Positions 43,662 to 56,555 of a stretch of DNA of 64,000 nucleotides are shown here, piece by piece. Numbering within the stretch: the stretch's first letter is position 1; each line of letters starts with the position of its first letter. The position numbers and the translations under genes were made by a program. The DNA is taken from contig JAQNBH010000015.1 of assembly GCA_028752905.1 (NCBI GenBank), forward strand, positions 11,169,622 through 11,233,621, in the 5' to 3' direction. The DNA comes from Cladorhizidae sp. MBARI D1340-BT2. Lineage: Eukaryota > Porifera > Demospongiae > Poecilosclerida > Cladorhizidae. A model generated the notes under the pieces. It saw nothing but the letters and a program-made list of their open reading frames with translations. It did not search any database and was not told the origin of the DNA.

Positions 43662-44500
43662 GCATGGATTCTTCCAAGTCAATTGTAGGCAGAGAATTCC
43701 AAAGCTTAGCTCTCCTATTAAAAAAGAAGAGTTTCCTTGTATTTGTCTTGGAGTATGCTCACCTTCATGAATGATTTAGAACTTTTGGAGCAGTTGCTGA
43801 AGGACACCAAGTCATAAGTGTTAAAGTGAGCAGAAGGATTTTTAAGTGCTCTCGGATTCATAAGAGGAAGCATGTTCACTCTGTAGTCCATCTTATAGTC
43901 ATCAGTGTAAACTTTGCTGCCCAATGCTGAACCTATTCTAATCTTTTTATGTCCTTAATCAGGCATGGACACCATATTTTAGAGCAGTAAAGAACTACCA
44001 AGGACAAGTAGAGAGTCCTCTTCCCTTGATACAACATGGTCAATATGACTTGATTTTGTCCAATCTGAGGAATAGCTCATGGGTCTTTGTGAGAAGACTG
44101 CATTAGAACTCCAGTATTAGGAAACCTGAAGTTACTTCTTGGTCGACACTGTTATGGAAGGCTAGTGCTAGCAGAGCTCGAGGAACTTAGAGCTATCTAT
44201 ATATGCCTGAAAATAGTCATGCGCTCACATCATCAATATTAGTAATAGTTCTGTCAGAACTGACCTGGAGTTTATATGCTAGTCTTAATCAGCTATATAG
44301 CTAGCCAGAACTTGACAGTCATTTAGCAATGGTGGCAACCTCCCACTTGCCCGCTAAAAAAAAAATGGTGTTACAAGATCTTCTACTCATGTCAGCAGGC
44401 ACTTACAACTTCCACTAAAATAGTAAGCCAACAAAGCAAAAAAAAATAGTGAAAAATCTGAAAACAAACAAAGAAACAAACAACACAACAACATTATTAC
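43662..44500 (-). pseudogene. Older LINE remnant in the palindrome arm, right copy
   Basis: Mirror of 42,050-42,998, including MDYRVNMLPLMNPRALKNPS on the minus strand and a NRRAKLWNSLP-like segment split by a short insertion (AGAAGAGTTTCC area). Several indels separate it from the left copy. Confidence 0.7.
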
Positions 44501-44667
44501 TTTTCAATCATTTCACTTATTATTATTATTATTTTTAAAGTCATTTGAAAGCCATCATATAATCTCGAAATTCAGATCTGCAATTAGGACACATATAGCT
44601 AATGACTCTCAATATCAAACTTTTCCTCAACATTTTGGCTATTTAAATGCTGTAGCCTTCATCTGGC

Positions 44668-45200
44668 TGCAGACCCCCCTGATGTCTTCACTCATTCCTG
44701 CTATATATATGCATACATAAGGAATTACTGGCTGCAGACCCTCCAGATGTCTTCACTCATTCCTGCTACATACATAAGGAATTACTGGCTGCAGACCCTC
44801 CTGATGTCTTCACTCATTCCTGCTACATAACGAATTACTGGCTGCAGACCCCCCTGATGTCTTCCCTCATTCTGCTACAATACATAAGGAATTATATACT
44901 GGCTGCAGACCCTCCTGATGTCTTCACTCATTCCTGCTACATAAGGAATTATATACTGGCTGCAGACCCTCCTGATGTCTTCACTCATTCCTGCTACATA
45001 CATAAGGAATTATATACTGGCTGCAGACCTTCCTGATGTCTTCACTCATTCCTGCTACATAAGGAATTATATACTGGCTGCAGACCCTCCTGATGTCTTC
45101 ACTCATTCCTGCTATATATATACATACTTAAGGAATTATATACTGGCTGCAGACCCTCCTGATGTCTTCACTCATTCCTGCTACATAAGGAATTACTGGC
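44668..45200. repeat. About 53-bp tandem repeat derived from the Penelope-like segment, right copy
   Basis: Nine to ten units with CTGGCTGCAGACCCTCCTGA and TGTCTTCACTCATTCCTGCT. Mirror of 30,475-30,901 with more units. It directly meets the hammerhead-like motif at 44,628-44,668, the arrangement expected before the left arm gained its 1.4-kb segment. Confidence 0.88.
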
Positions 45201-45420
45201 ATAGGATCCTTCTCAGACTCCTGATTGTGATAGTCGGTATCGGTGTCCTTATCTTCCTTCCTGCATTTAGATGCAGCTACCTGCAGAGAAAAGGTTGATG
45301 AAACCATTGTCAAAAAAACTTCTTCATACAAGCTTCTTCTTTCCTCTGTTACTACTGCCCTGGCTATATCACAAAAGCAACTCATGGTATAGCTACCCGT
45401 CTTCTCATGGGCGGATCTAG
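45128..45420 (-). pseudogene. Penelope-like retroelement remnant, right copy
   Basis: Better preserved than the left copy: DIARAVVTEERRSLYEEVFL, then VAASKCRKEDKDTDTDYHNQ and IPYVAGMSEDIRRVCSQYII in one frame on the minus strand. No nuclease domain follows. Confidence 0.5.
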
Positions 45421-47122
45421 GGGGGTCAGAGGGGGTTCTGTGTTTGCAAACCGCCCCCCCCCCCTCCCAATCAATCCTACAACCACATGCATTGAAAATG
45501 CATATATATTATAGCAAGCAAGAGCAATAACAAGCATCTTGGAATGGGTTTTTAGAACACTCACAAGATGTTCTGTAGAGTTCTTCAAAAGTAAGCACTA
45601 CCCTTGTTCTGTGTGTGGTCTTGCTCATCATCACTGATTCATCAGTTACACTCATCATGATGCAATTCATAGTGCAAGTCCTAGTTGTGTGCTAGGCAGC
45701 TGATTCTGTGCAATATAATATATAGCATGCATGAGAAAGGATCATGCAGGAATCAGAGGCCGAAGAAAGCAACCTAGAGACTGCATCTGCAAAGGGATTA
45801 CTTTTTGCAGACAGGCCAATTGTCATCATAGTATTAATGTCAAACAAAAATAGCCGGGTCTTGGTTCAGCATTAGCTACTTGCTGATTTTCCGAGTATAT
45901 CAGCAGCAGCCAATTCACTTGACAACTGCCATTGTTAATGCTACGTTATCGACATCACTAACCCCTTCCTCATCAATGGCAGTGACTGCTTCGACTGCTC
46001 CTTCTACGTCACCAAATGCCAAAATGGTAATCAATGCTGATTCACCACCCACATGGGCAGATTGACCTAGGAACTCTACTACAGGCTGCATGTGTCCTAG
46101 GACAGGTTGAGGGCATTGGTAAATGAAGTCACCAATGATCGGAAAAGCAACATCTTACACTTTCAAACCGGCTTCTTCTAAAAATCTTCACTCTTCAAGT
46201 CACAAAGCTAGGCAAAACCTGGAATGTTTCATTCCAACTTAGATGGCTAGAACAATTTCCATGTGTCTCTTCAGGAGAGATTGGTAGGCATTAGTCAAAG
46301 TAGTATTTTGGAATTGTAATAGATGAGGTATTATCCCTACCAGAAGCCATACTCCAAAGCACTTGGCAAGGATGTGGGCCATGAGAAAACTTTGATGCAT
46401 TTCATGCAGCTGAGAGAGCAGACCTTTTTCTAAGAAATCTCAATAAGAAGGTAGATGCAAAACGGATGGAGAGAGATCAGCAAGTGGGTGAAAACAAACA
46501 CATCTTAGAGCAGTTGTCTTAGCAGTCAAATTTTGCTGATCAGCCACCCAACTCAGGACCTGTACCTTATTCTTCTTTTCATTACGCTTCAAGGTATCAC
46601 ACACTTGTGCACCATCTCCACCTCGAGTCCTGACCTGCAACACTCCACCACTAAAGGATGTCATCATCACATGACAAAAGCACAAGCATGGCATAGGCAA
46701 AGCATGTCTTGTCCAGATAGAATGATGCTATGATCCCCCTCCCCCCCTCGAGGAGGTGGTATTGTATATGGAAGTGAAACACTGCCATTATGCAAGATGA
46801 GCATGATGCAAGATGAGGCTGAAACAGGAGTACACTTCTACAGGAGTGGAAGGGGACTTTAAACCTCTACCTATTCAGCATGTTTCCCTCCATAAGTGAA
46901 TGCTTCATGTACTGGAATTCAAAATCCATGACGCAGAGCTTATGATTTACTGTACCCTTCACACCTGTGGAAGTTATTTCAAAGATTCAACAAAAAGAGT
47001 ATATTCTTGGACTATCAATACACTTGGTTTATGTTGCCCACATACAAAACTATACTGTAACTATATACAGTCTATTTCTACATCTTAATACACAGAACTG
47101 GAGTTGAGGAGACAAAAACAGG

Positions 47123-47200
47123 AAATAACTCAATATAACATCAAAGAAATGCCAGGCAAAAGCCTTTAAGCAAATCTCATCATGAAAGTTATATCTTGAA
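47123..47200 (-). promoter_or_regulatory. SECIS element (form 2) of the right selenoprotein W
   Basis: On the minus strand ATGA (47,183-47,180), stem TGAGATTTGC, apical AA, mini-helix AGGC-TTTT-GCCT and closing TTTGAT (ending 47,140) are all identical to the left copy. Flanking bases differ slightly (ATATAAC in place of GTGTAAC), which suggests the core is kept by selection. Confidence 0.85.
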
Positions 47201-47336
47201 CTTGAGAACCTCAAGACACTGTGGAGAGAAAAATAACAGAAAGGGGAGGGGCAGGTGAGAGTGATTAAGTGGGAGACAGAGATATTAAAGCTGCTACTTG
47301 AGCCTATCATCACACACCTTGTTCTGCATGCTCTGT

Positions 47337-50300
47337 TTATTTACAAGCCGCACGGACAGCGTCAATGATTTTGTCCGTCTTAGCTTTGCTGTCAACATAC
47401 CCATCACCATCCTATGGGAAAAGATGCATAAAGAAGTCACAACAAGGATGCATATGGGACAGTCGCTCAAGGGTTGTGGTGTGAGGGTTATAATACATGC
47501 ATGTCCCCCTCCCCAATTGTTTGTCCTTTATCATATTCACGCCTTGCTATGCGCATGTTACATGGCTATGCATGTTACATGGCTAGAATTGATCCGAGAG
47601 GAGTGGGACTACAACTTAGGCCTGCAGGGAACCTGAATGACCAACAAAACCATGTCCATCACACTATCCACACTCCTACCTAATGTTCTTTAATTCATGT
47701 CCACTTCAATGGCATCAGCCACAATTGCTACAATGACTGACATCTTGTAGGGTGGATGAACCCAGGCATAGCCCACACATACAGCGACAAGCTTAGTTGC
47801 TGCAGCATTGTATATAATTATATGAACCACCCCCACCACTTGTACCACATGTTCTGAAAAGAGCAGTGGACAATCTTTGTCTTTCCAAAAGGCCTCTTAC
47901 AATATCCGCAGGTTGGGAGAGATGTTCAGAAATCTTGGGCAGATCAACTAAAGAACATCATCTGCCTGAACTTCTAGCCATGACCAATAGGTATAATTGA
48001 CCTTTGACCTGATCCACATGGGATTTGGCACTACACCTTATGCACATGCATGCACATGCATAATATTTGACCACACCCTTTATCATTAAACCCCATCCAC
48101 TGCTAAAAGGGGCCAAAGCTGTTCAGGTCGTTGCAGCACCTTCAGCCTTGTCCCAGGATGACCCCACCCCTCAAATATTGAAACCCTGATAAGACTAGCC
48201 TTAACTATCACACTAACCTTCTTAGAATGGACAAGACTCCCTGCCACAGTCACCTCAAAATGCCCAGTTACTCCTGGAGTCTTCTCACCAACCTGAAATA
48301 AAACAACAATAGAAATTATAATGTCAATTGCAGTGCATTGAGTGACCCTGCCCAAGTAATATGCCGGGTCAGAGACATGCAAACATGGAGGTATTATTAT
48401 CCAGCAGTATATCCAGGGACAGCCCATAATCAATAGTGACCATGGCAGTGTAAAATGACTGCTCCCAACTTGACCCAATGTCTTTAGATCAGCGTCATAG
48501 TGATCACAAAACCACAGGTGTGAGTTACCACCAGTTGGGTTGGTCCTGCTATAGAATATTTGGAAGAGTCTCAACTACCAAAGGAGATCCCTTACCCAAC
48601 ACAGAATATTTTTATCATTTTTACGAGAACGTGGATTAGTTATTAGGAGATTTTGGGTAGGATACAGATTCTCTCTAGTCTCAAAGACCATACCTCAGCA
48701 AGGCGTGCAAATGTCTCACACGTATAAGCTCCTTGACTAGAGATACATGTCTCACCCTCAACCGAGCCTACTAATGAATCTAATCACACCCAAGTAAAAT
48801 ATAAAATACATGCCAGGCTGTGGCAAAGTGGGCCGACAAAGTGACACCACATGTTTACATGACAACCAGACGACTCGCACATGCATAGTCCCATACTAAC
48901 CAGATATGACTTTACAATGCAGAGGACCACAGGATATATCTACTCCAAATATGCTTCGTTCTAATCAACAAAAAAATTATGTGTCAAAACCCATTTCTCA
49001 ATTTTTAATGATGCATCTTGGACGACGTCGATAATTTCCATTTTTGAATTTCCTTTTGTCTGTTGAACATTTCTGTTCTAACCTCATGATCAAATCAACG
49101 GTTACCGATTTCCTCGATTATAATGCACCTTCGAATACAACGCACACTATTTACTTGAAAGAAATAGAATGCACCCCCAATTAGACCGAAGTGTGAAAGC
49201 TCCAGAGAAAATACTGTCTGGAGTGGGCGAAGAAAGTTTGGCCACCTGTCACACCTGATAAATCCTTCAAAAGTTGCGACATTTTAGTCGGGACACATGG
49301 GTCACATGATGACAGCATTCACTGCGTGTGGGTACCATCCGTGTGGGCACCATCCGTGTGGGCACCATCCGTGTGGGCACCATCCGTGTGGGCACCATCC
49401 GTGTGGGCACCATCCGTATGGGCACCATCCGTGTAGGCACCATCTGTGTGGGCACCATCCGTGTGGGCACCATCCGTGTGGGCACCATCCGTGTGGGCAC
49501 CATCCATGTGGGCACCATCCGTGTGGGCACCATCTGTGTGGGCACCATCTGTGTGGGCACCATCTGTGTGGCACCATCCGTGTGGGCACCATCCGTCCGT
49601 GTGGGCACCATCCGTGTGGGCACCATCTGTGTGGGCACCATCCGTGTGGGCACCATCTGTGTGGGCACCATCTGTGTAGGCACCATCTGTGTGGCGCCAT
49701 CCGTGTGGGCACCATCCGTGTGGGCACCATCCGTATAGGTACCATCCGTGTGGGCACCATCTGTGTGGGCACCATCCGTGTGGGCACCATCTGTGTGGGT
49801 ACCATCCGTGTGGGCACCATCCGTATAGGTACCATCTGTATGGGCACCATCCGTATGGGCACTATTTGTATGGGGAATAAGTTTTAGGCCGCGAAGACAA
49901 ATTCGATTTGTTTTAACATTGAGGTCCGCCCATAAGACAGCATTAAGTAGATATTTCAATATCTGGTGTCCTGCACAAACAGACCTACTATACGGGAAGC
50001 CTCAATTGCTTCACCCTGCTTGGCACTGGGTACTAATTTGTACTAACCATCAATCAGTCCAAGGATAAGTGAGGGTAAACACACAGTGGCATACTTCATT
50101 ATGCACTACGCAGTAAGCACGCCCCTTTACATGTACACCAATCATTATACAAGTAGTATCAGGGAGTGTACTAGCACTCGCTGTATTGGTCTGACCAACT
50201 CAGAACTCACATTGGTAGCTATTTAACTGCCTAAGTGGTGCTCTCGGCTGTTACTAACTCCAAAACGAATCCCAGTGTGCCTTGGATCCTTCACTAAGGT

Positions 50301-53300
50301 AGTAAACTGGCAGGCTGTCTTTTGTTATATTTGTTGTTGTTTCTATATATGCTAAGTGAGAGTTGAGAGCCAGCCCACTGTCTAAAGGCCTGTCCACACT
50401 GCACACTGGAGTCGACTTAAGTCGTTTCATAAGTGTTTCTGCGCGTCCACACTGCAAAAAAAAAGTCGACTTGAACTTCGAGTCGACTTTAAACGGCTAC
50501 GTTTTGAGCCAACGAAATAGGTGACTTGAGACGGATGTAAACGTTTTCAAAAACGTAGAAATTGAGGAATGTAATAAATATTGCGCATCATATAGAACAC
50601 TTTTTATTGCTCGAGCTCGCAAGATGGCTGGAGGCTGGGAGGTTGATCAAACTAAGGCTCTGGTCAGTATCTGGGCGCAGGAGGGCGTGCAGAAGGAATT
50701 GGACGGGGCGAAACGCAATAGGACGGTATATGAGCGCGTTGCTCAGCAGTTGGCAGTACTTGGGATCGAAAGGATGTGGCAGCAGTTTCGGTCGAAGATT
50801 AAGAACCTAACCTTCAAGTATAGAAAGGCTATCTAGCTACTGTCGCTATTTGTAAGCCTGCCTTTTTTTATATTTTGAATGGTAGCTTCATATCCAGTCA
50901 AGCTGTAGAAAAATCTCTATGGCATGCAGCTATTAAACTAGCTAGCTATGTAGCTTTTACTGCTTTTACATTTTTGGTAGCTATAGCTAGCAAGGTGTAC
51001 AAGTAGCTGCTAGCTATAGCTGACCCTTGTAGCCTCTGCCTGTGTATCTCAAATAAAACTGATCTTGCATGGGCCTTCCTTGCCATTAATACTCTCCTTC
51101 TCCTTCTCTGAACAGCATGAGACTTCATCAGCCGTAGATAGGCCATCATCCACACGAAAAAAAGAACTCGATACGCATTCGAACAGTTAGGTTTGGCGCA
51201 TGCGTGACATTTTTGACGGCAGTGGGCGGTCCCGTGCAGGTGACTTCGCTGTTCATTTCTGTAGTGTGGACGCGCGCAAAACGACTTAAGTCATTTTGCA
51301 ACGGAAACGACTCAGAAAACGATTTGAAACGTTTCCATTTTTGTGTAGTGTGGACAGGCCTTAAGTCTGGAACTTCTGGAACTCCAACATTTTGTTTCTT
51401 CTTGTTGTCCACTATACATATCAGCACATGCCATGTCTTGTTGCTATTGTTGACTACCCAGGCCTTAAGTCTGGAACTTCTGGAACTCCAACATTTTGTT
51501 TCTTCTTGTTGTCCACTATACATATCAGCACATGCCATGTCTTGTTGCTATTGTTGACTACCCATGTAGGGTCAGCTATAGCCTCCTTCAACGACTTGGT
51601 ACAGTTGCACGAGAACTCCACCAACCAAACTGTAGATATTTTGGTAGAGCATCAGCTACGGCTCCTTTGGAGTAACTACACAAACCAAAATGGCTGATCT
51701 GAGCGTGGGTCATTTCTTCAGCTTATAATACAGCATGTGAGCTAGCTTGCTTGTACCTGCCTGATGATCCTTGCCGAGTCCATTTTTACACATCCAGAAA
51801 TGACTGTATTATGGAACATTAGATAGATCTTGAAGATGAATTTCAAGGGGGTTACAGTTTTCAGGGGTTGCCAGTTTACTATCTTAGAAGGATCTAAGGC
51901 ATATTCGAAGTTTTGTTTATTTTTCGGAGCTAGCAGTGGCCATAGCCACCACTGTTTAGGCTGCCAAGAAGCTGTTAATGTCAGTTTTAGCAGATATGTT
52001 TCAGCAGAGATATGTTTTAGCAGAGATGCGTTTTAGCAGAGATGCGTTTTAGCAGAGATGCGTTTTAGCAGAGATGCGTTTTAGCAGAGATGCGTTTTAG
52101 CAGAGATGCGTTTTAGCAGAGATGCGTTTTAGCAGAGATGCGTTTTAGCAGAGATGCGTTTTAGCAGAGATGTGAGGCCTTTTCGTTGTTGTTGCTGGAG
52201 GAGTTGGTTGCAGATGGCCACTTAGGGAAGGATCTCATAAGATGTTTATGTAGGTATCAGCCCCCACCCACCCAAAGCCCACCCACCCAAAGCACACAAC
52301 AACAAACACTTTGTGTATCACTGCAGTAGCACTATCATTCAATCTCTGGTGCCACAACGTGGGGAAGCATCCCGCCCATACCCTGTATTTGAAAGGAAGG
52401 TCCAGAAAAAGGTTCTTGGTTTCTACTGCATGCAAAGAATTAGAGCTGTCCAAAATTGAGAACTTCAAGTGGTGAGAACTGTCAAGTAAGTTCTCAATTT
52501 TGGACAGCTCTAACTCTTTGCATGCAGTAGAAACCAAGAATTGTCAAAACAATTACCAAGCCGGGCATTTATAGCATCATTCAGCATGAGACACCGAGCA
52601 GGTGCTAGACACTGAGCAAGTGCTTGCATCACAGACGTAGTCAATTTCCTATAGGCATGGATCAATGAGTCTACATATACCAGTCTAGCTGGAGAAGGAC
52701 ATGAAGCAATCAACACATTGCATCATGTTGAAGCTTTACATGTGGACATCACATTTATAATTAGTCTACTCCGAAGAAACACCAACTCTCAAGCAGGCGG
52801 AGACATAACTAGCACTTGCGTAGAACCAGCAGAAATAAACACTTAATAAAAACTAGGTGCTTACGACAGCTACATGCTACCAACCAGCGTCACATCCTCC
52901 CATACTCAGGCTGCCGTCTGGAGGGGGAATTTTATTTTGCAACATTTGATGGACAACTCCTCACCACATTAACTTCATCTCCAAACTCGTCCTCCAACTC
53001 ATCTTTCAGCCGTTGAAACTAGAAAAAATATAAATAGCATTGCTCATCTCCAAGTGACCAACAAGCTCTATAGCTATGAACTTACTTTGCTGGTGTACCC
53101 TCATCCACCACTAAACATGAATAGAACAAGAGACAATGATTATAACTAAACACAGAGATTCGTTGTTTGCACCCCACTGCCTATGTGTACACAATTGTCA
53201 TCCACACCCAAGTCACTGGTATGTGAAACCCAAGACTTGTACTTGTTCCTATGCCAAACCTTACAATTTGGAACCATGATTCATCTACAAGTTTCTCATA

Positions 53301-55267
53301 ACCAAGTCTGTCTACATGTGCAGTGTACATGCAGAATATATCCAAAATGCAGTACTACCTTATAAGTAATAAATTCTCCTTTGTAGGGGAATTTTTTTGG
53401 TGCAAGATTGTCGACCAATGAAAATACAGCCACATGGTCAATAAATAAAGGTGTGGTTACCCTGGGCCACCTGTGGTGGCATTCACAACAGTGCTCCTTG
53501 AGTTTTCTTAATTAAGGAGGTTCAGTCGTCCTGTCTGTGGGAGGAGCAGGTAATGAGAAAGTAGAAGGCATCTATTCGTTGGGAACAGCGGGGTCAACCC
53601 GAACACAAGCCTGTCAATGGGCAGAGTTGCAGTGCCAGACCTAGGCACCTTTAGCAAAAGCAAAGAGTGTCAATTTTATGAACAGTGAGGAGGATACCAG
53701 CGAGGAAGAAAGCTCTGGCGGCAAGTATAGTGGTAGCTAGCTTTAAAAAAATGTTAGCAGACTACAAACTATACCAGCAGTTTTAGCAGGTAGTTGGTGG
53801 GCTGTGTAATATTATCAATAAATTTGGTTGGCTGGTAATCAGAATCAAGTACGCTGGTAATCAGAATCAAGTACGCTGTAGTAATCTCTGGCATACTCCC
53901 ACTTGGTCCTCCAAACTGAAGCTAGGTTGAAAAATGTACAACATCCTAGTTATCATGCTACATAACCATATTATAATGTAGTTTCCATGACAACCAAAGT
54001 ATACCACAAAATGTGTGTCTAAACCAGTCCAAGATGATAGGATACAGTTGCTTTGGAGTTCAGTGATTCTGTGAATTAGTATGTCTTTTTATAGTTCATG
54101 TAATTGCCCACATACCCCACATGTCATAGAATTCTCCATGACAGCCAGGTAACAGGGGAAGTCTCTACTCCACACAGGACACGTAGATTACCTCTGGTGG
54201 AATTCCTGTCTTTTCCACTTGACATCTGAATATTAACTCTATTATGTCTGGATTTTATAATAATCTGGTCCCATATAAACATACACCCAATAGGGAACTA
54301 GATAACTGAAGTGTGGTACTGTCAGACACACTTCAAAGAGGTGGAATATTCCAAGGGCTTATCCCAATGTGGAATCTTGTCCCTGTGCTAAACTGGACAT
54401 GTGTATGCAAATTGGTGTTACAGTGCAGGCCTGTACCTTGGGGTGTTGGATTGGTGAATTTAATCAGTAATAATTTATACAATACTACATGTGTACATGT
54501 AACTGAAGTGATTTAAAAGTGATTTAAACAGAGGTTAGCTTCTTCTGAGTAATGGTGGTCAGTCCTTTCTTTGCTTACAGTACAGATACTATAGGCTGGG
54601 TTTAAACAGTTACTTGACCACCTCAACACTTTTGTATACCACAAACAACTGTTTGGGTTACAAACCTATTTGGTGATAGAACCACTTGGAACAGGCAAGC
54701 CACCTATACAATTGCTAATTTGCAGGGTTGATTAGCCCACTCTGATAATTTCTAGTGGCCATAATTGAGCACCTCAACTAGCCATTCAAGCAACATTAGC
54801 TGAAACTGAAATTAATTAACTAGCAGGGCTGACCATAAGCTGGTGATTGATGGGTTGTCTAATACAAATACGAATTTATAAAGAGAATTTTGTGGCACAA
54901 CTTGTGACACTGCATTGCTTTAGAGTGCTTTAGAGTGCTTTAGAGTGGTGCCAGACACTTTTGGTGACATAACCACTCCCTATAAAATAAAATAAAATTT
55001 TAACACATTCTGGCAACACCAAGGCCAGGTCAAGGAATCTACATCCAAGCAGCAAGGGATCTATCTAGCTTACTCCTGTGACCTAGCTTACTCCTGTGAC
55101 CTAGCTTACTCCTGTGACCTGTAAAAGGGCTCACCCTCTAGCCAAGAATCAACGCCTCTGTGAATAATTAAAAAAGGGGAAGGTCTAGTTTATCTATATC
55201 CTTAAAATTTATCTACGCTTCTGTACTTAGGTCCTCACCAATATACTACCTTGACATCAACAATCAT
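47337..55267 (-). CDS. SELENOW: Selenoprotein W, right copy (five exons, selenocysteine at TGA)
   Basis: Exons on the minus strand: 55,267-55,239; 53,110-53,086; 53,018-52,965; 48,292-48,218; 47,411-47,337. Splice phases and exon lengths are identical to the left copy (29, 25, 54, 75, 75 nt). It starts MIVDVKVVY, then Cys10-Gly-Gly-Sec13-Gly-Tyr-Thr-Ser-Lys, then FQRLKDELEDEFGDEVNV; exons 4 and 5 encode the same residues as the left copy. Seven of 85 residues differ between copies (positions 2, 9, 16, 18, 24, 27, 33). GYTSK here is closer to the vertebrate GYKSK than the left GYQSL. Intron 3 is longer because of a 976-bp DNA transposon. The gene converges on the left copy. It may be a paralog or the second allele if the palindrome is an assembly join. 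Confidence 0.92.
49326..49872. repeat. 15-bp minisatellite in intron 3, right copy
   Basis: Mirror of 26,212-26,745, with CCGTGTGGGCACCAT units and a similar number of copies but a different order of variants. Spurious six-frame ORFs result. Confidence 0.95.
50386..51361 (+). mobile_element. PIF/Harbinger-like non-autonomous DNA transposon
   Basis: 976 bp with perfect 15-bp terminal inverted repeats AGGCCTGTCCACACT and longer imperfect sub-terminal repeats (GACTTAAGTCGTTT and CGCGTCCACACT). It is flanked by the trinucleotide TAA (50,383-50,385 and 51,362-51,364). The left arm has the same site uninterrupted with one TAA (TTA at 25,706-25,708 on the plus strand), a direct proof of insertion and of the 3-bp target duplication. 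A TWA target and an encoded Myb/SANT protein fit PIF/Harbinger. No complete DDE transposase is present. Confidence 0.88.
50624..50836 (+). CDS. Myb/SANT-like (trihelix) DNA-binding protein of the transposon
   Basis: 70 codons, MAGGWEVDQTKALVSIWAQE with RNRTVYERVAQQLAVLGIER and MWQQFRSKIKNLTFKYRKAI. This has the Trp-led three-helix pattern of trihelix/MSANTD domains, with W, L/W, the VYERVAQQL helix and the QFRSKIKNLxxKY recognition helix. In Harbinger transposons a partner protein of this type binds the terminal repeats and helps import the transposase. The product ends directly after the domain, so it may be a truncated form. A weak arginine-rich minus-strand ORF (50,946-51,155) could be a transposase relic. 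Confidence 0.65.
   Translation: MAGGWEVDQTKALVSIWAQEGVQKELDGAKRNRTVYERVAQQLAVLGIERMWQQFRSKIKNLTFKYRKAI
51357..51564. repeat. 104-bp tandem duplication starting in the transposon end
   Basis: GGCCTTAAGTCTGGAACTTC starts at 51,357 and again at 51,461, and the following 100 bp are repeated. The left arm has one copy. The unit includes the last bases of the transposon repeat, so the duplication happened after the insertion. Confidence 0.85.
51985..52172. repeat. 16-bp tandem repeat, right copy
   Basis: About eleven units of TTTTAGCAGAGATGCG in intron 3. Mirror of 25,104-25,203, expanded and homogenised for a different variant. Confidence 0.9.
52415..52538. repeat. 124-bp hairpin, right copy
   Basis: Mirror of 24,731-24,854, with one mismatch in the 51-bp stem (CTAACTC against CTAATTC). 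The length is unchanged between arms. Confidence 0.85.
53101..53103 (-). other. Selenocysteine TGA codon, right copy
   Basis: TGA on the minus strand, in frame at residue 13 in Cys-Gly-Gly-Sec. Same position and context as the left copy. Confidence 0.92.
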
Positions 55268-56555
55268 TCTGAAGGTTACTTCTTCTGGGAGAATGGGTAG
55301 TAATAGAGAGAGATTCCACAACAGGTTCAAATCAGGCAACGTTTAGCGTTCACTATTGAAAGTTGCGGGTCTTTGAAGCGCCGATTAGATAGGCGCGTGT
55401 CAAGGGATCAATCACAGGTCACCGCAAAGCCGTACTATGGAGTGGTGAAACATAATTATCTGTGAACAGGCCGGTGCAAAGATTGTAGAAAGCATCAGCT
55501 TCCACAACAGGGTACTAAGTCAGAGCTTGTGAAGAAGATGGAAGAGAGTACTACGGCTCAAGAGTTTAAGACGATATTGTGCTATTCCAGTTCCTCGAGG
55601 CCCATAGAAAAAAATCGACTATCTAGTTGCTGATTACTATTTAAATAACAGAGTGGGAATAACGAATGATAGGACTGGTGCGCAGGGCTGTGTCAGTGTG
55701 GACATTTGTGTGACATAAAGATAGCCCAAGCTGTACATGGTGTATGTGTTGTGCAAGTGCAGACTGACAATGAGAAAGACTCTTTCTGTATTGCATTGTT
55801 TTTGACATGGAAGGCCCCTTGGAGGAAACGTTTGTTTTTGTCCAGCAGGTGAAAGACTTGTGTGCATGGTTGAGGTTACACCAGACGCATGCTTTATGTA
55901 TGTGTGATGCATTTGGTCAAGGCCATCTTTAGGGGGAAGAGTGTCCCTTGCAAAGGAGTTAGACTTGGATAAGACATTTTCAGAGGAAAGTTTCATGCAA
56001 TGGACCACAACTTTCTGTAGATGACATGGAAGCTGCTAGTTCTAAGCCTGGGGTTTCTGGCTACAAGGGGCAGTAGCAAGAGGTTTTACTCATTTTAGCT
56101 TGTATTGCTGGAGTACGTGAGGGGAGTCTAGTTGATCTTGTTCAAGCTTTGGATGTCACTGCCAAAGACGGATTACTTTGTCACAAAAGTAACCTGCTAT
56201 GGATGAATGCAAGACAGCAGTTGTTTACAGCAAGTAATTTTGGATAGTAAAGTTCCGAGCATTATACCCACCTTCTCTGAAGAAAACTTTGCTTTGTGCT
56301 GGTCATCCAAATTTGCCTGCAATCCATTGGGGGTGTCATCATGACAATGCTGAAGTGGACATGTATGTTATCTTTCTAAGTACAGATTAACACTTTTTAG
56401 AGCATCACCAGATGGGATCATGTATGTGGACACGGAAGATTGCATTGGTTGAAGTTAAGTGTCATTGTTAATAGTTGATGCTTGGCAACAACCCAAAATC
56501 TTGCCTTTCAATACACCCATGCACAAAACTATATTATTACCAAGTCATCCGTCAG
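55268..56555. other. Region upstream of the right selenoprotein W
   Basis: Mirror of 20,870-22,124. The ORF reading MEESTTAQEFKTILCYS on the plus strand (from 55,540) is broken by a stop-creating insertion (CTAGTTGCTGATT area) in this arm. This argues against a conserved divergent gene here. Confidence 0.4.
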
